Below are positions 18,153 to 27,843 of a stretch of 64,000 nucleotides of DNA, piece by piece. Within the stretch, counting starts at the first letter, position 1, and each line of letters opens with the position of its first letter. Location: assembly GCA_946616535.1 (NCBI GenBank), contig CAMOJA010000008.1, positions 1 through 64,000 of the forward strand, in the 5' to 3' direction. This DNA is from an uncultured Bacteroidales bacterium (GTDB lineage: Bacteria > Bacteroidota > Bacteroidia > Bacteroidales > Paludibacteraceae). Below the pieces are notes generated by a model that was given only the letters and a program-made list of their open reading frames with translations, searched no databases and was not told the origin of the DNA. The position numbers were made by a program, and so were the translations under genes.

Positions 18153-20225
18153 ATGAATAGCAGAATCTACACATATTCATTATTGGCAATTTTGATGGCG
18201 ATGATATTACTGCCGGGATGTAGTATTCAGAAGCGTATCAAGCGAGCGGATAAGAAGTTTGCTATCGGCGAGTACTATACCGCGGCGGATATCTATAAGT
18301 CATGCTACGGGCGGTTGTCGTCCAAGACGGAGAAGCAGCTGAAAGGCTATGTGGCATACAAACAAGGCGAGTGCTATCGGATTTTGAATAACCCGAGAGC
18401 GGTCAATTGTTACCAGAATGCCATCCGTAACAAGTATTTCCTGCAGGACTCGACGGTGTTCTTGCATGCCGGCATGGCATACCAGTATCAGGGTAAGTAT
18501 AAAGATGCTGCCAAGAACTATGAGTTGTACCTTCAAGCCCATCCGGATAACTATGTTGCGCAGGCCGGTCAATACGCGTGCGCGAAGATAGAGGAGTGGA
18601 AGAAAGAAGGATCGCGGTACAAGATTGCCGAGGCGAAGGAGTTTAATCAGCGCCGCACAAGTAACTTCGCACCGATGTTTATCGGCGAACAAAACGATGC
18701 GTTGATGTTCACCAGTAACCGGCAGGAGAAGCAGAAAGGCGGCACAAAGAAGCTGAAGAGACCAAGTAACGTGACCGGACAGCAGCTCTTCCAACTATAC
18801 CAGACAAGGAAGAATGCGGCAGGAGAATGGGAAGAAATAGTTCTCGCGGAAGGACTGTACGACGCGCCTGAGGAGGAACAGAAGAACGACTCAACAGGAG
18901 GCAAGCAAGCCGGAACCGCTGAGATGGGTGTTTGTTGTTTCAGCAAAGACGGCAGGACGATGTATTTCACCTATTCGAAGCCGATCAACGGAAAAGATCT
19001 GGGCGCCAAGATCTACAAGAGCGAGCGTGCGAGTGGCGAATGGGGCGAAGCGCAGGAAGTGAAGCTTTTTGCGGACAGCTCGATTACGGTCGGTCATCCG
19101 GCTCTGAACCCCACGGGCGATACTTTGTATTTCGTAAGTGACGCCGTAGGAGGTGAAGGCGGAAAAGATATCTGGATGGCAGAGTTAGACGGCACGGAAT
19201 GGGTTAATACGCAGCCATTAGGCAAAGGCATCAACACGCCGGCGGATGAGATGTACCCGTATGTGCATGCCGACGGAACGCTGTATTTCGCCAGCAACGG
19301 GCATCCGGGTTACGGAGGTCTGGACATTTATAAAGCGACGCTCGACACGACGGCAAAAGACACGACGGTCTGGGTGCTTTATAACATGGGCGCGCCGTTC
19401 AACGGCTCTGGAGACGACTTCGGAATCACCTTTGCAGGTGATAGCCAGGACGGCTTCTTCTCTTCTAACAGAGGCGACAAGAAAGGTTTTGACAAGATCT
19501 ACAGTTTCCGGTTACCGGAGATGGAGTTCATCGCAGAAGGCACCGTGAGCGACGAAGAAGGTAACCCGCTCTCGGACGCCAAACTGCATGTAGTGGGCAG
19601 CGACGGTACCAACAGCCGCGTTAATGTGCGGAGAGACGGAACGTATAAGATCAAGTTGCAGAAAGAGGTGAAGTATGTGATGTTAGCCACCGCCCGCGGG
19701 CATCTAAATGCCAGAGAGCAATGGACGACGCTGAACCTGAAGGACAGCAAGACTTATACGCTCAATTTCACGCTAAGCCCGATCAGCAGGCCTGTTAAGA
19801 TGGAGAACATCTTCTATGAGTTCGGCCGATGGGAGATTACCAAAGCGAGTGAGACGGAGTTGTTGCACCTTGTCAAACTGCTGCAAGACAACCCGAATAT
19901 CACCATCGAGCTGAGCGCACACACGGATATGAAAGGTAATGAGGCGTTCAACCAGGAACTGAGTCAGAAACGTGCGCAGAGTTGCTGCGACTACCTCATC
20001 CAGAAAGGTATTGAGAAAGAGCGTCTGACGCCGGTGGGTTATGGCAAGAGCAAACCTGTGAAAGCCGATAAGGCGCTGAATAAGCAGTATCCGTGGATTC
20101 CTGTGGAGCAGGAGTTGGACGAGGCGTTTATCACCGGGCTGACGGAAGACAAGCAGGAGATATGCAACCAGATCAACCGTCGGACGGAATTTAAGGTACT
20201 AAAGACAACTTACAAGTTATACTAA
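18153..20225 (+). CDS. PorE-like OmpA-family lipoprotein (type IX secretion / cell-envelope tether)
   Basis: 690 residues. The lipobox LLPGC gives a lipoprotein. The domains in order are: TPR-like helices (about 25-150), a PD40/WD40-type propeller (about 165-440, repeats such as [14 protein letters not shown] and [11 protein letters not shown]), a carboxypeptidase regulatory-like domain (about 445-540, [20 protein letters not shown]) and an OmpA C-terminal peptidoglycan-binding domain (about 545-690, [20 protein letters not shown]). This is the order described for PorE, the T9SS component that tethers the machine to peptidoglycan. The stop overlaps the thyA start (TAATG). Confidence 0.78.
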   Translation: MNSRIYTYSLLAILMAMILLPGCSIQKRIKRADKKFAIGEYYTAADIYKSCYGRLSSKTEKQLKGYVAYKQGECYRILNNPRAVNCYQNAIRNKYFLQDSTVFLHAGMAYQYQGKYKDAAKNYELYLQAHPDNYVAQAGQYACAKIEEWKKEGSRYKIAEAKEFNQRRTSNFAPMFIGEQNDALMFTSNRQEKQKGGTKKLKRPSNVTGQQLFQLYQTRKNAAGEWEEIVLAEGLYDAPEEEQKNDSTGGKQAGTAEMGVCCFSKDGRTMYFTYSKPINGKDLGAKIYKSERASGEWGEAQEVKLFADSSITVGHPALNPTGDTLYFVSDAVGGEGGKDIWMAELDGTEWVNTQPLGKGINTPADEMYPYVHADGTLYFASNGHPGYGGLDIYKATLDTTAKDTTVWVLYNMGAPFNGSGDDFGITFAGDSQDGFFSSNRGDKKGFDKIYSFRLPEMEFIAEGTVSDEEGNPLSDAKLHVVGSDGTNSRVNVRRDGTYKIKLQKEVKYVMLATARGHLNAREQWTTLNLKDSKTYTLNFTLSPISRPVKMENIFYEFGRWEITKASETELLHLVKLLQDNPNITIELSAHTDMKGNEAFNQELSQKRAQSCCDYLIQKGIEKERLTPVGYGKSKPVKADKALNKQYPWIPVEQELDEAFITGLTEDKQEICNQINRRTEFKVLKTTYKLY

Positions 20226-21019
20226 TGAAACAGTATTTAGATTTATGCCAGCGCGTGCTGGACGAAGGCACTATCAAACATGACCGTACGGGCACGGGAA
20301 CGATCTCTGTGTTCGGTCATCAGATGCGATTCAAGATGTCGGACGGTTTTCCGCTCTTGACGACCAAGAAACTGCATCTGAAGTCCATCATCTATGAGTT
20401 GCTGTGGTTCTTACAGGGCGACACGAACGTGAAGTATCTGCAGGAACACGGCGTGAGGATCTGGAACGAATGGGCGGACGAGAACGGCGAGTTAGGTCCT
20501 GTGTATGGCCATCAGTGGCGCTCGTGGCCGGATTATAACGGCGGTACAATCGATCAGATAGCCAATATAGTAAAGATGATCAAGGAAAATCCCGACAGCC
20601 GCCGGATGATGGTGAGCGCGTGGAATGTAGCGGAAGTGGAGAAGATGGCTCTCCCACCCTGCCACTGCTTGTTTCAGTTTTATGTGGCGGACGGCAAACT
20701 GAGTCTGCAACTCTACCAACGCAGCGCAGATATCTTCCTCGGTGTGCCGTTTAATATCGCCAGCTATGCGTTATTGCTGCAGATGATGGCGCAAGTTACG
20801 GGTCTGGAGTGCGGCGATTTCGTACACACTCTTGGCGACGCGCATATCTATCTGAACCACTTGGAGCAGGTGAAACTGCAATTGACGCGCGAGCCGCGGG
20901 CTTTGCCGAAGATGATCATCAATCCGGAGGTAAAAGACTTGTTTAGCTTTCAGTACGAAGATTTTCAATTAGAGGGATATGACCCGCATCCACACATCGC
21001 GGGACAAGTGTCAGTTTAA
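20225..21019 (+). CDS. thyA: Thymidylate synthase
   Basis: 264 residues, the E. coli ThyA length. The catalytic cysteine lies in [14 protein letters not shown] (about residue 146). [20 protein letters not shown] and the terminal YDPHPHI are typical. It makes dTMP from dUMP using methylene-tetrahydrofolate and produces dihydrofolate, which the next gene, folA, recycles. Translation is coupled to the preceding gene by a 1-base overlap. Confidence 0.97.
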   Translation: MKQYLDLCQRVLDEGTIKHDRTGTGTISVFGHQMRFKMSDGFPLLTTKKLHLKSIIYELLWFLQGDTNVKYLQEHGVRIWNEWADENGELGPVYGHQWRSWPDYNGGTIDQIANIVKMIKENPDSRRMMVSAWNVAEVEKMALPPCHCLFQFYVADGKLSLQLYQRSADIFLGVPFNIASYALLLQMMAQVTGLECGDFVHTLGDAHIYLNHLEQVKLQLTREPRALPKMIINPEVKDLFSFQYEDFQLEGYDPHPHIAGQVSV

Positions 21020-21050
21020 TTGATAATTGATAATTGATAATTTACAATTT

Positions 21051-21539
21051 ATGATTTCGATTATAGTAGCCATCGCAGAGAACTATGCGATCGGAAAGAA
21101 AGGTGATCTGTTATGCCACCTGCCGGCGGACTTGAAACACTTCAAGGAGATTACGTCCGGAAAGACCGTTATGATGGGCGAAAGAACCTTCTTCTCGCTG
21201 CCCAAACATCCCCTGCCCAACAGGCGGAATATCGTTTTGACGGATGTGCAAGGCAAGACCTTTGAAGGCGCCGAAGCCGTTTATTCCCTGGACGAGATGG
21301 AGGCTAAGGTCAAAGGCGAAGAAGAGGCTTTCGTTATTGGCGGCGGCATGGTCTATCGCCAGATGATGGAGCGTGCGGACAAACTCTATATCACGCATAT
21401 TCATCATAGTTGGGAGGATGCAGACACCTTCTTCCCAGTTATCGATCCGGCGGTATGGAAGCAAATCAGCGCAGAGCGGCACGAGGCGGACGAGAAGAAT
21501 CCGTACGCCTATACGTTTGCAGAATATGTACGGAAATAA
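21051..21539 (+). CDS. folA: Dihydrofolate reductase
   Basis: About 162 residues from the ATG MISIIVAIAENYAIG; an upstream TTG at 21027 lies in a TGATAAT spacer repeat and is unlikely. The motifs are ENYAIGKKGDLLCHLPADLKHFK, KTVMMGERTF and AFVIGGGMVYRQMM. It reduces dihydrofolate to tetrahydrofolate and pairs functionally with thyA, 31 bp upstream. Its 3' end overlaps the tex start by 14 bp. Confidence 0.95.
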   Translation: MISIIVAIAENYAIGKKGDLLCHLPADLKHFKEITSGKTVMMGERTFFSLPKHPLPNRRNIVLTDVQGKTFEGAEAVYSLDEMEAKVKGEEEAFVIGGGMVYRQMMERADKLYITHIHHSWEDADTFFPVIDPAVWKQISAERHEADEKNPYAYTFAEYVRK

Positions 21540-23631
21540 CGAATTTTTACATATTATTTCAGGCGCGGTCGGTATTGCCGAGCGGCAAGTAGCTGCGACT
21601 GTGGCGTTGCTGGACGAAGGAGCGACCATTCCTTTTATCGCACGCTATAGAAAGGAGAAGACCGGAAGTCTGGACGAGGTTCAGATTGCGGCTATTCAGG
21701 CGCAATACGGGAAGTTGCAGGAACTCGCCAAACGCAAAGAAACCATCTATGCGCGTTTGGACGAATTACAAATTACGAATGACGAATTACGGCAACGCAT
21801 AGCCGATTGTTGGGATGCAACAGAGTTGGAGGACATTTACCTCCCTTACAAACCGCACAGGAAGACGCGTGCCGATGTCGCGATTGAGAAGGGCTTATTG
21901 CCGCTGGCAGAGGAGATTCTCAAACAACGGCCGATGAAGTTACCAAACGAGGAGGATCTGCAAGGTGCACGGGATATTATTGCCCAGCGAATAGCGGAAG
22001 ACGAAAAGAGCCGTAATGCCATTCGCCGCGAGTTTAGTTATACAGCAGTATTGAGTAGCAAGGCGGTAAAGGCCAAGAGCGACACGCAGGAAGCGCAGAA
22101 TTATAAGGATTATTTTGATTTCAAGTGTCCGCTCAAGCATGTGAAGAGCCATCAGTTACTGGCGATCCGCCGTGCAGAAACGGAAGGATACCTGCGGGTG
22201 GACATCTCACCTGATACAGAGAAAGCCCTGGATAAGTTAGCGCATTTGTGGCTACGGGCCAATAACGACACCGCTTATCAGGTTGAGCTGGCGATGGAGG
22301 ACGGTTATAAACGGCTTCTGAAACCGGCTATCGAGACGGAGTTTGCCGCACTCTCGAAAGAGAAAGCGGACGAAGAGGCGATTCGGGTCTTTGCGGAGAA
22401 CCTAAGGCAACTTTTGTTAGGTGCGCCATTAGGTCAGAAACGCGTGTTGGCGCTCGATCCGGGATTTAGGACGGGCTGCAAGACCGTAGTGCTGAATGAG
22501 CAAGGCGATCTGTTGATGCACGACGTCATCTATCTGCATAACCTGCAAAGCACACAGAAGTTGCAGGAGTTGATCGAGAAATACAAGATCGAGGCCATCG
22601 CTATCGGTAACGGTACCGCGAGCCGGGAATGCGAGCAGATGGCAAGGGAAGTGACAAAGGGACTAAGTACCAAGGGACTAAGTGTTCCTCAGATATTCGT
22701 AGTCAGCGAAGCCGGAGCGTCGGTGTATAGCGCCAGCAAGATTGCGCGGGAGGAGTTTCCCGATGAGGATGTAACCGTACGTGGAGCGGTGAGTATCGGA
22801 AGAAGGCTGATCGATCCGCTCGCAGAGTTGGTAAAGATCGAGCCGAAGTCCATCGGTGTGGGTCAATACCAGCATGACGTCGATCAAACGGAGTTGCGCG
22901 AGAGCCTGCAACAAACCGTAGAGAGCGTAGTAAACTATGTGGGCGTGGATGTCAATACCGCCAGCAAACACCTGTTGACGTATATCTCCGGTTTGGGACC
23001 GATGTTAGCGCAGAATATCGTGGATTACCGCGCAGAACATGGTGCGTTCGGTAGCCGCAAAGAGTTGCTGAAAGTGCCGAAATTAGGTGCAAAGACTTTT
23101 GAACAAGCGGCTGGCTTCTTGCGATTGAAAGGTGCTAATCCATTGGATAACAGCGCTGTACACCCGGAGAGTTACGGCATCGTGGAGAAGATGGCGAAAG
23201 ACCAGAAATGCTCGGTGGCGGACTTGATTGAGAAGAAAGAACTGCGCGAGCAAGTGGATTTGAATAAATATGTGACAGCCGAAGTGGGCATGCCCACCCT
23301 CACGGATATTATGAAGGAGTTGGCGCAACCGGGTCGTGACCCACGCGGCGAGACGGAGGAGTTCCATTTCGACGAACACGTGCACACGATCGACGATCTG
23401 CAGGCAGGAATGGTGTTGCCGGGTATCGTAACGAATATCAGCGCTTTTGGCGCATTTGTGGATTTGGGTGTGCATAAGGACGGATTGATACACATCTCCG
23501 AAATGGCAGACCGACGGATTAGCAACCCGCAGGAAGTGGTCAAACTGCATCAACATGTGAAAGTGCGCGTGGTCGATGTAGATCGCGCGAGAGGCAGAAT
23601 ACAATTAAGCCTAAAGCGAATTGATAATTGA
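21526..23631 (+). CDS. tex: Tex-family RNA-binding transcription accessory protein
   Basis: About 701 residues from MYGNNEFLHIISGAVGIAER; a longer open frame runs back through folA and is not needed. The order is: Tex N-terminal helical domain (about 1-190), YqgF-like RNase H fold (about 310-440, VLALDPGFRTGCKTVVLNEQ), helix-hairpin-helix domains (about 480-560) and a C-terminal S1 domain (about 630-700, GIVTNISAFGAFVDLG). Tex binds nucleic acid and acts with the transcription machinery. A 15-bp in-frame duplication (22655-22684) gives KGLSTKGLSV. Confidence 0.93.
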   Translation: MYGNNEFLHIISGAVGIAERQVAATVALLDEGATIPFIARYRKEKTGSLDEVQIAAIQAQYGKLQELAKRKETIYARLDELQITNDELRQRIADCWDATELEDIYLPYKPHRKTRADVAIEKGLLPLAEEILKQRPMKLPNEEDLQGARDIIAQRIAEDEKSRNAIRREFSYTAVLSSKAVKAKSDTQEAQNYKDYFDFKCPLKHVKSHQLLAIRRAETEGYLRVDISPDTEKALDKLAHLWLRANNDTAYQVELAMEDGYKRLLKPAIETEFAALSKEKADEEAIRVFAENLRQLLLGAPLGQKRVLALDPGFRTGCKTVVLNEQGDLLMHDVIYLHNLQSTQKLQELIEKYKIEAIAIGNGTASRECEQMAREVTKGLSTKGLSVPQIFVVSEAGASVYSASKIAREEFPDEDVTVRGAVSIGRRLIDPLAELVKIEPKSIGVGQYQHDVDQTELRESLQQTVESVVNYVGVDVNTASKHLLTYISGLGPMLAQNIVDYRAEHGAFGSRKELLKVPKLGAKTFEQAAGFLRLKGANPLDNSAVHPESYGIVEKMAKDQKCSVADLIEKKELREQVDLNKYVTAEVGMPTLTDIMKELAQPGRDPRGETEEFHFDEHVHTIDDLQAGMVLPGIVTNISAFGAFVDLGVHKDGLIHISEMADRRISNPQEVVKLHQHVKVRVVDVDRARGRIQLSLKRIDN

Positions 23632-23650
23632 TAATTGAAAATTGATAATT

Positions 23651-25330
23651 ATGGCAGACGATAAGAAGATAATTTTTTCGATGGTGGGACTGAGTAAGAA
23701 TTTCGGTCCACAGAAACGAGTGTTGAACAACATCTATCTGAGCTTCTTTTACGGCGCAAAGATCGGTATTATCGGTCTGAACGGCGCAGGTAAGAGTACC
23801 TTGCTCAAGATCATCGCCGGTATTGAGAAAGAGTATCAGGGCGAGGTTGTATGGAGTCCGGGATACTCGGTCGGATATCTGGAGCAGGACCCGAAGTTAG
23901 ACGCATCCAAGACCGTCCGTGAGGTCGTTCAGGAAGGTGTTCAGCCGATTATGAATATGCTCAAGGAGTACGATGAGATCAATGTGGCTTTTGCAGAACC
24001 CGACGCAGACTTCGACAAACTCTTAGCACGACAAGCGGAGTTGCAGGATAAGTTAGACGCTGCGGACGCCTGGAATATCGACCAGAAACTCGACCGCGCG
24101 ATGGATGCTCTTCGTTGCCCGCCGGATGACGCGAGTGTAACTACCCTCTCCGGAGGAGAACGGAGACGCGTAGCGTTATGTCGCCTGTTGTTGCAACAAC
24201 CCGATGTCTTGCTGCTTGACGAGCCGACGAACCATCTGGATGCAGAAAGCATCGACTGGTTGGAACAACACCTGCAGCAATATGCCGGCACGGTGATCTG
24301 TATCACGCACGACCGCTATTTCCTGGATCATGTGGCTGGTTGGATCTTGGAGTTAGACCGCGGAGAAGGAATTCCCTGGAAGGGCAATTACTCGTCGTGG
24401 TTGGAGCAAAAGACCAACCGAATGGCGCAGGAAGAGAAACAGGCGAGCAAGCGGCGTAAGACTTTGGAGCGCGAGTTGGAGTGGATTCACATGGCTCCGA
24501 AAGCGCGTCACGCGAAGCAGAAAGCGCGTCTGGATGCGTATGACCGGATGTTGAATGAGGAGCAGAAAGAGCGCGAGGAGAAGTTGGAGATATTCATTCC
24601 GAACGGTCCGCGGCTTGGAAATAAGGTTATCAATGCAGAAGGTGTAGCCAAGTCTTTTGGCGACAGAGTGCTGTTTGAAGACATGAACTTCATGTTGCCG
24701 CCCAACGGCATTGTGGGTGTTATCGGTCCGAACGGAGCGGGTAAAACGACCCTCTTCCGCATGATTATCGGCACGGAGAAAGCAGACAAAGGTACGTTCA
24801 GCGTGGGCGAGACGGTGAAAATCGGTTACGTGGATCAACAACACACGGATATAGACCCGAATAAGTCGGTTTTTGAAACCATCAGCGGCGGCACGGAGTT
24901 CATCCGCGTGGGCGGCAAAGAGATTAACGCCCGTGCGTATCTGAGTCGTTTTAACTTCACCGGCGCAGACCAAGAGAAGAAATGTGGTGTGCTCTCCGGT
25001 GGTGAGCGCAACCGATTGCATTTGGCTTTGACGCTGAAGAGCGAAGCAAACGTGCTGCTGTTAGACGAGCCGACGAACGATATAGATGTCAATACCTTGC
25101 GTGCGTTGGAAGAAGGATTAGAGAACTTCGCCGGTTGCGCCGTCGTGATCAGCCACGACCGTTGGTTCTTAGATCGTATCTGCACGCATATTCTGGCGTA
25201 CGAAGGAGACAGTAAGGTGTTCTGGTTCGAAGGCAGTTATTCGGAATACGAAGAAAACAAGAAGATGCGGTTGGGCGAAGAAGCCGTTCAGCCTCACCGC
25301 GTTAAATATAGAGGATTAGGCAATGTATAA
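23651..25330 (+). CDS. ettA: Energy-dependent translational throttle EttA (ABC-F ATPase)
   Basis: About 559 residues from MADDKKIIFSM. Two ABC domains have Walker A GLNGAGKSTLL and GPNGAGKTTLF, signatures LSGGERRRVAL and LSGGERNRLHL, and Walker B DVLLLDEPTNHLD and NVLLLDEPTNDID. The inter-domain arm (EWIHMAPKARHAKQKARL) is of EttA type. EttA binds the ribosomal E site and gates the first elongation step according to ATP/ADP. There are no membrane segments. It overlaps the next gene by 8 bp. Confidence 0.93.
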   Translation: MADDKKIIFSMVGLSKNFGPQKRVLNNIYLSFFYGAKIGIIGLNGAGKSTLLKIIAGIEKEYQGEVVWSPGYSVGYLEQDPKLDASKTVREVVQEGVQPIMNMLKEYDEINVAFAEPDADFDKLLARQAELQDKLDAADAWNIDQKLDRAMDALRCPPDDASVTTLSGGERRRVALCRLLLQQPDVLLLDEPTNHLDAESIDWLEQHLQQYAGTVICITHDRYFLDHVAGWILELDRGEGIPWKGNYSSWLEQKTNRMAQEEKQASKRRKTLERELEWIHMAPKARHAKQKARLDAYDRMLNEEQKEREEKLEIFIPNGPRLGNKVINAEGVAKSFGDRVLFEDMNFMLPPNGIVGVIGPNGAGKTTLFRMIIGTEKADKGTFSVGETVKIGYVDQQHTDIDPNKSVFETISGGTEFIRVGGKEINARAYLSRFNFTGADQEKKCGVLSGGERNRLHLALTLKSEANVLLLDEPTNDIDVNTLRALEEGLENFAGCAVVISHDRWFLDRICTHILAYEGDSKVFWFEGSYSEYEENKKMRLGEEAVQPHRVKYRGLGNV

Positions 25331-26219
25331 AGCGCAAGACAAGATGTGCGACCTCATGGCGCACGAAGAAGAAGCCATCCAAATCATCAGCCGTTTCGGG
25401 CTGAATGTGGGTGTGGGAGACAAGAGTATAGATGAGGTCTGTGTAGAGCACGGCGTCCATACTCCGACGTTCCTGACGGTCGTCAATTTCAAGTTATACC
25501 GCCAGCGTGCGTTACCGGCAGAGATTGATTTGGATACCCTGCAGCGGTACTTGCACCATGCCCATACCTATTTTCTGGAGTTTCGTCTTCCTCGGCTTCG
25601 TCAGGCATTGATAGAAGCCATCAATCCTGCCAACCCGAAGAGCCAGATTCCGATGCTGATCTTGCGGTGCTACGACGAGTTTGTACAGGAGATCCGCACG
25701 CATATCGAGCATGAGAACGCAGGTCAATACGAGGAGCACGAGCATGACGACGAGCGAATAACAGGTAAGCTGAGTGAGATCAAAGAGTTGATTATCAAGT
25801 ATTTCCCGAAGGACGACACGCAGACCACTTCGGACGAGAGCCTGCATATTCATGTGCGCTATCCCTTAGTCGGAGTGATGAGTGATTTATGGCATACCGA
25901 GCAGGATTTCGCCGACCATTGTGCGATTGAGGATGAGATTCTCAGGCCGGCTTTGGAGCGCGCAAAAAACGGTAAGCGGAAAATCAAGACCGATGTGCAA
26001 GCTATCGAGAGCGAAGAGTTGAGCGAACGGGAGAAAGATGTGCTGATTCAGGTAGTAAAAGGCCTGAGCAACAAAGAAATTGCTGATGTGCTGTGTATCT
26101 CGACGCACACGGTCATCTCGCATCGGAAGAACATCACCCGCAAACTGAATATCCACTCTACCGCGGGTCTGACGATCTATGCGATTGTGAATAAGTTGGT
26201 TGATTTGGATAGTTTATAA
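25323..26219 (+). CDS. Hemerythrin-like di-iron domain fused to a LuxR-type DNA-binding domain
   Basis: 298 residues. An N-terminal segment resembling the ScdA/RIC N-terminal domain (about 1-60) is present, but the CC pair of that domain is not: it reads FGLNVGVGDKS. A hemerythrin-like helical bundle follows (about 75-215), with ligand-type His/Glu clusters LHHAHTYFLEFR, IRTHIEHEN and LWHTEQDFADHCAIEDEI. A GerE/LuxR HTH occupies about 235-290 (LSEREKDVLIQVVKGLSNKE, HTVISHRKNITRKLN). It is probably a transcription factor that senses O2, NO or iron state through a di-iron centre. It overlaps ettA by 8 bp. Confidence 0.82.
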   Translation: MYKAQDKMCDLMAHEEEAIQIISRFGLNVGVGDKSIDEVCVEHGVHTPTFLTVVNFKLYRQRALPAEIDLDTLQRYLHHAHTYFLEFRLPRLRQALIEAINPANPKSQIPMLILRCYDEFVQEIRTHIEHENAGQYEEHEHDDERITGKLSEIKELIIKYFPKDDTQTTSDESLHIHVRYPLVGVMSDLWHTEQDFADHCAIEDEILRPALERAKNGKRKIKTDVQAIESEELSEREKDVLIQVVKGLSNKEIADVLCISTHTVISHRKNITRKLNIHSTAGLTIYAIVNKLVDLDSL

Positions 26220-27101
26220 GTGTTACGGCGTGTCAGTACATATATTCGCCAGCGGGGTTTGTTGGACAAAGACAAGCCGGTGTTGGTGGCCTTGAGCGGC
26301 GGAGCGGACAGTGTGGGATTATTGGATGTGCTGCTTCGCGCAGGCTATAGATGTGTAGCGGCACATTGCAATTTTCACCTCCGTGGTGAAGAGAGCAACC
26401 GTGATGAGGCTTTTGTACGAGAGCTTTGCGGGAAGATGGGCGTAGAGATAGAAGTGGCGGATTTTGACACACCTGCGTACGCGCACGCGCTCCATATTAG
26501 TATAGAGATGGCGGCACGAGAGTTGCGATACAAATGGTTTGACGAAGTGGGCAGAAAACATGGTTGTCAGGCGGTTGCAGTAGCGCATCATCAGAACGAT
26601 CAGGCGGAGACGATCCTGCTGAATCTGAAACGCGGAACGGGACTCAGAGGCTTGGCGGGAATGCGGCCGATCAGTCCGAATCCGATGGTAAAAGAGGGTC
26701 TGCCGATTGTGCGCCCGCTACTTTGCACCACGAGGGATTATATAGAACATTACCTGCGTGACAAGAGAGGTCTGGAATGGGTGACCGACAGCACGAACAG
26801 CGACACCACTATTAGCCGGAATGCCATCCGCGAACAGCTGAAGAGTTATACTAAAGCGGAGATCGAACACATGGCTCAGACGGCAGAATACGTGCAAGGA
26901 TATATAGACATATTAGACGGCAAAGACACACGCGAAGCAGGAATCGCACGGTTGTACGAAAGTCTTCGCGAGTGCGGATTTGCAGAAATTGATAAAATTT
27001 ACGATGCGTTGCAGAAGGGAGAAGGCGGTAAAGTTTTCACTTCGAAGACGCACCAAGCAATAATAAAAAAAGGGAAATTATGCGTCACTTTGGTATCATA
27101 G
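26220..27101 (+). CDS. tilS: tRNA(Ile)-lysidine synthase, short form
   Basis: 293 residues beginning with GTG right after the previous stop. The PP-loop ATP motif SGGADS is at about residue 26, and HCNFHLRGEESNRDE, HHQNDQAETILLNLKRGTGL and RPLL are the TilS N-terminal domain signatures. The enzyme attaches lysine to C34 of the AUA-reading tRNA. Most TilS proteins exceed 400 residues; this one stops just as the C-terminal domain would begin, overlapping aroE by 22 bp. The catalytic domain is complete. Confidence 0.9.
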   Translation: MLRRVSTYIRQRGLLDKDKPVLVALSGGADSVGLLDVLLRAGYRCVAAHCNFHLRGEESNRDEAFVRELCGKMGVEIEVADFDTPAYAHALHISIEMAARELRYKWFDEVGRKHGCQAVAVAHHQNDQAETILLNLKRGTGLRGLAGMRPISPNPMVKEGLPIVRPLLCTTRDYIEHYLRDKRGLEWVTDSTNSDTTISRNAIREQLKSYTKAEIEHMAQTAEYVQGYIDILDGKDTREAGIARLYESLRECGFAEIDKIYDALQKGEGGKVFTSKTHQAIIKKGKLCVTLVS

Positions 27102-27796
27102 GATTTCCGCTGATTCACTCTTTCTCGGCGAAGTATTTCAATGAGAAGTTCGAGCGTGAGCAGATCGATGCGGAGTATAGTTTGTATCCTATACAAGAAG
27201 AAAGTCTAAAGTCGAAGGTCGAAAGTCTTTTGGACACTTTGGATGGTATGAATGTCACCATGCCGTACAAACAGGCGATTATTCCGTATCTGGATCGTCT
27301 GGACGACACGGCGAAAGCAGTCGGGGCAGTGAATGTGATTCACAAGCGTGTGGGTTACAATACGGATTGTTTGGGCTTTATTGAATCGATTCGTCCGTTG
27401 CTGCGGGAAGGCGACCAAAAAGCCTTGGTTCTGGGCACCGGCGGAGCATCGAAAGCCGTTTGTTATGGATTGAGCAAGTTAGGCGTCTCCCCCACTCTTG
27501 TCAGCCGCACGCCGAAAGAAGGCATGTTGGGTTATGAGGATTTGACGGAAGAGGTGATGGAGGAATACACGGTTATCGTCAATTGTACGCCATTAGGTAT
27601 GGCACCGGAAGAGGATACGTATCCTCCTATTCCGTATGAGATGCTTTCGGCACGACATTTGCTGTTCGATTGCGTGTATAATCCCGAAGTGACGCTGTTC
27701 CTGCAGAAAGGCCAAGCGCAAGGAGCTGTTATCCGTAACGGCATGGAAATGCTGTACGGACAAGCCAAAGCGGCTTGGAAGATTTGGGAAGGTTGA
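27080..27796 (+). CDS. aroE: Shikimate dehydrogenase
   Basis: 238 residues. It carries GFPLIHSFSAKYFNEKF (shikimate-binding Ser pair), the catalytic Lys motif MNVTMPYKQAI, the NADP-binding VLGTGGASKAVCYGL and the terminal NGMEMLYGQA. It reduces 3-dehydroshikimate to shikimate. An in-frame AAAGTCTAAAGTCGAAGGTC repeat at 27201-27230 encodes ESLKSKVESL in a surface region. The ATG lies inside tilS. Confidence 0.93.
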   Translation: MRHFGIIGFPLIHSFSAKYFNEKFEREQIDAEYSLYPIQEESLKSKVESLLDTLDGMNVTMPYKQAIIPYLDRLDDTAKAVGAVNVIHKRVGYNTDCLGFIESIRPLLREGDQKALVLGTGGASKAVCYGLSKLGVSPTLVSRTPKEGMLGYEDLTEEVMEEYTVIVNCTPLGMAPEEDTYPPIPYEMLSARHLLFDCVYNPEVTLFLQKGQAQGAVIRNGMEMLYGQAKAAWKIWEG

Positions 27797-27843
27797 AAGT
27801 TTAGTGAATTAGTGATTAGAGAATTAGTGATTAGAGACAAGAT
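27797..27843. repeat. GATTAGNGAATTAGT spacer repeat
   Basis: The 47-bp spacer consists of two copies of about 17 bp around GAATTAGTGATTAGAG. It resembles the GGGATTAGAGGATTAGAGG tract at 29852-29870. No promoter is seen. Confidence 0.6.
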
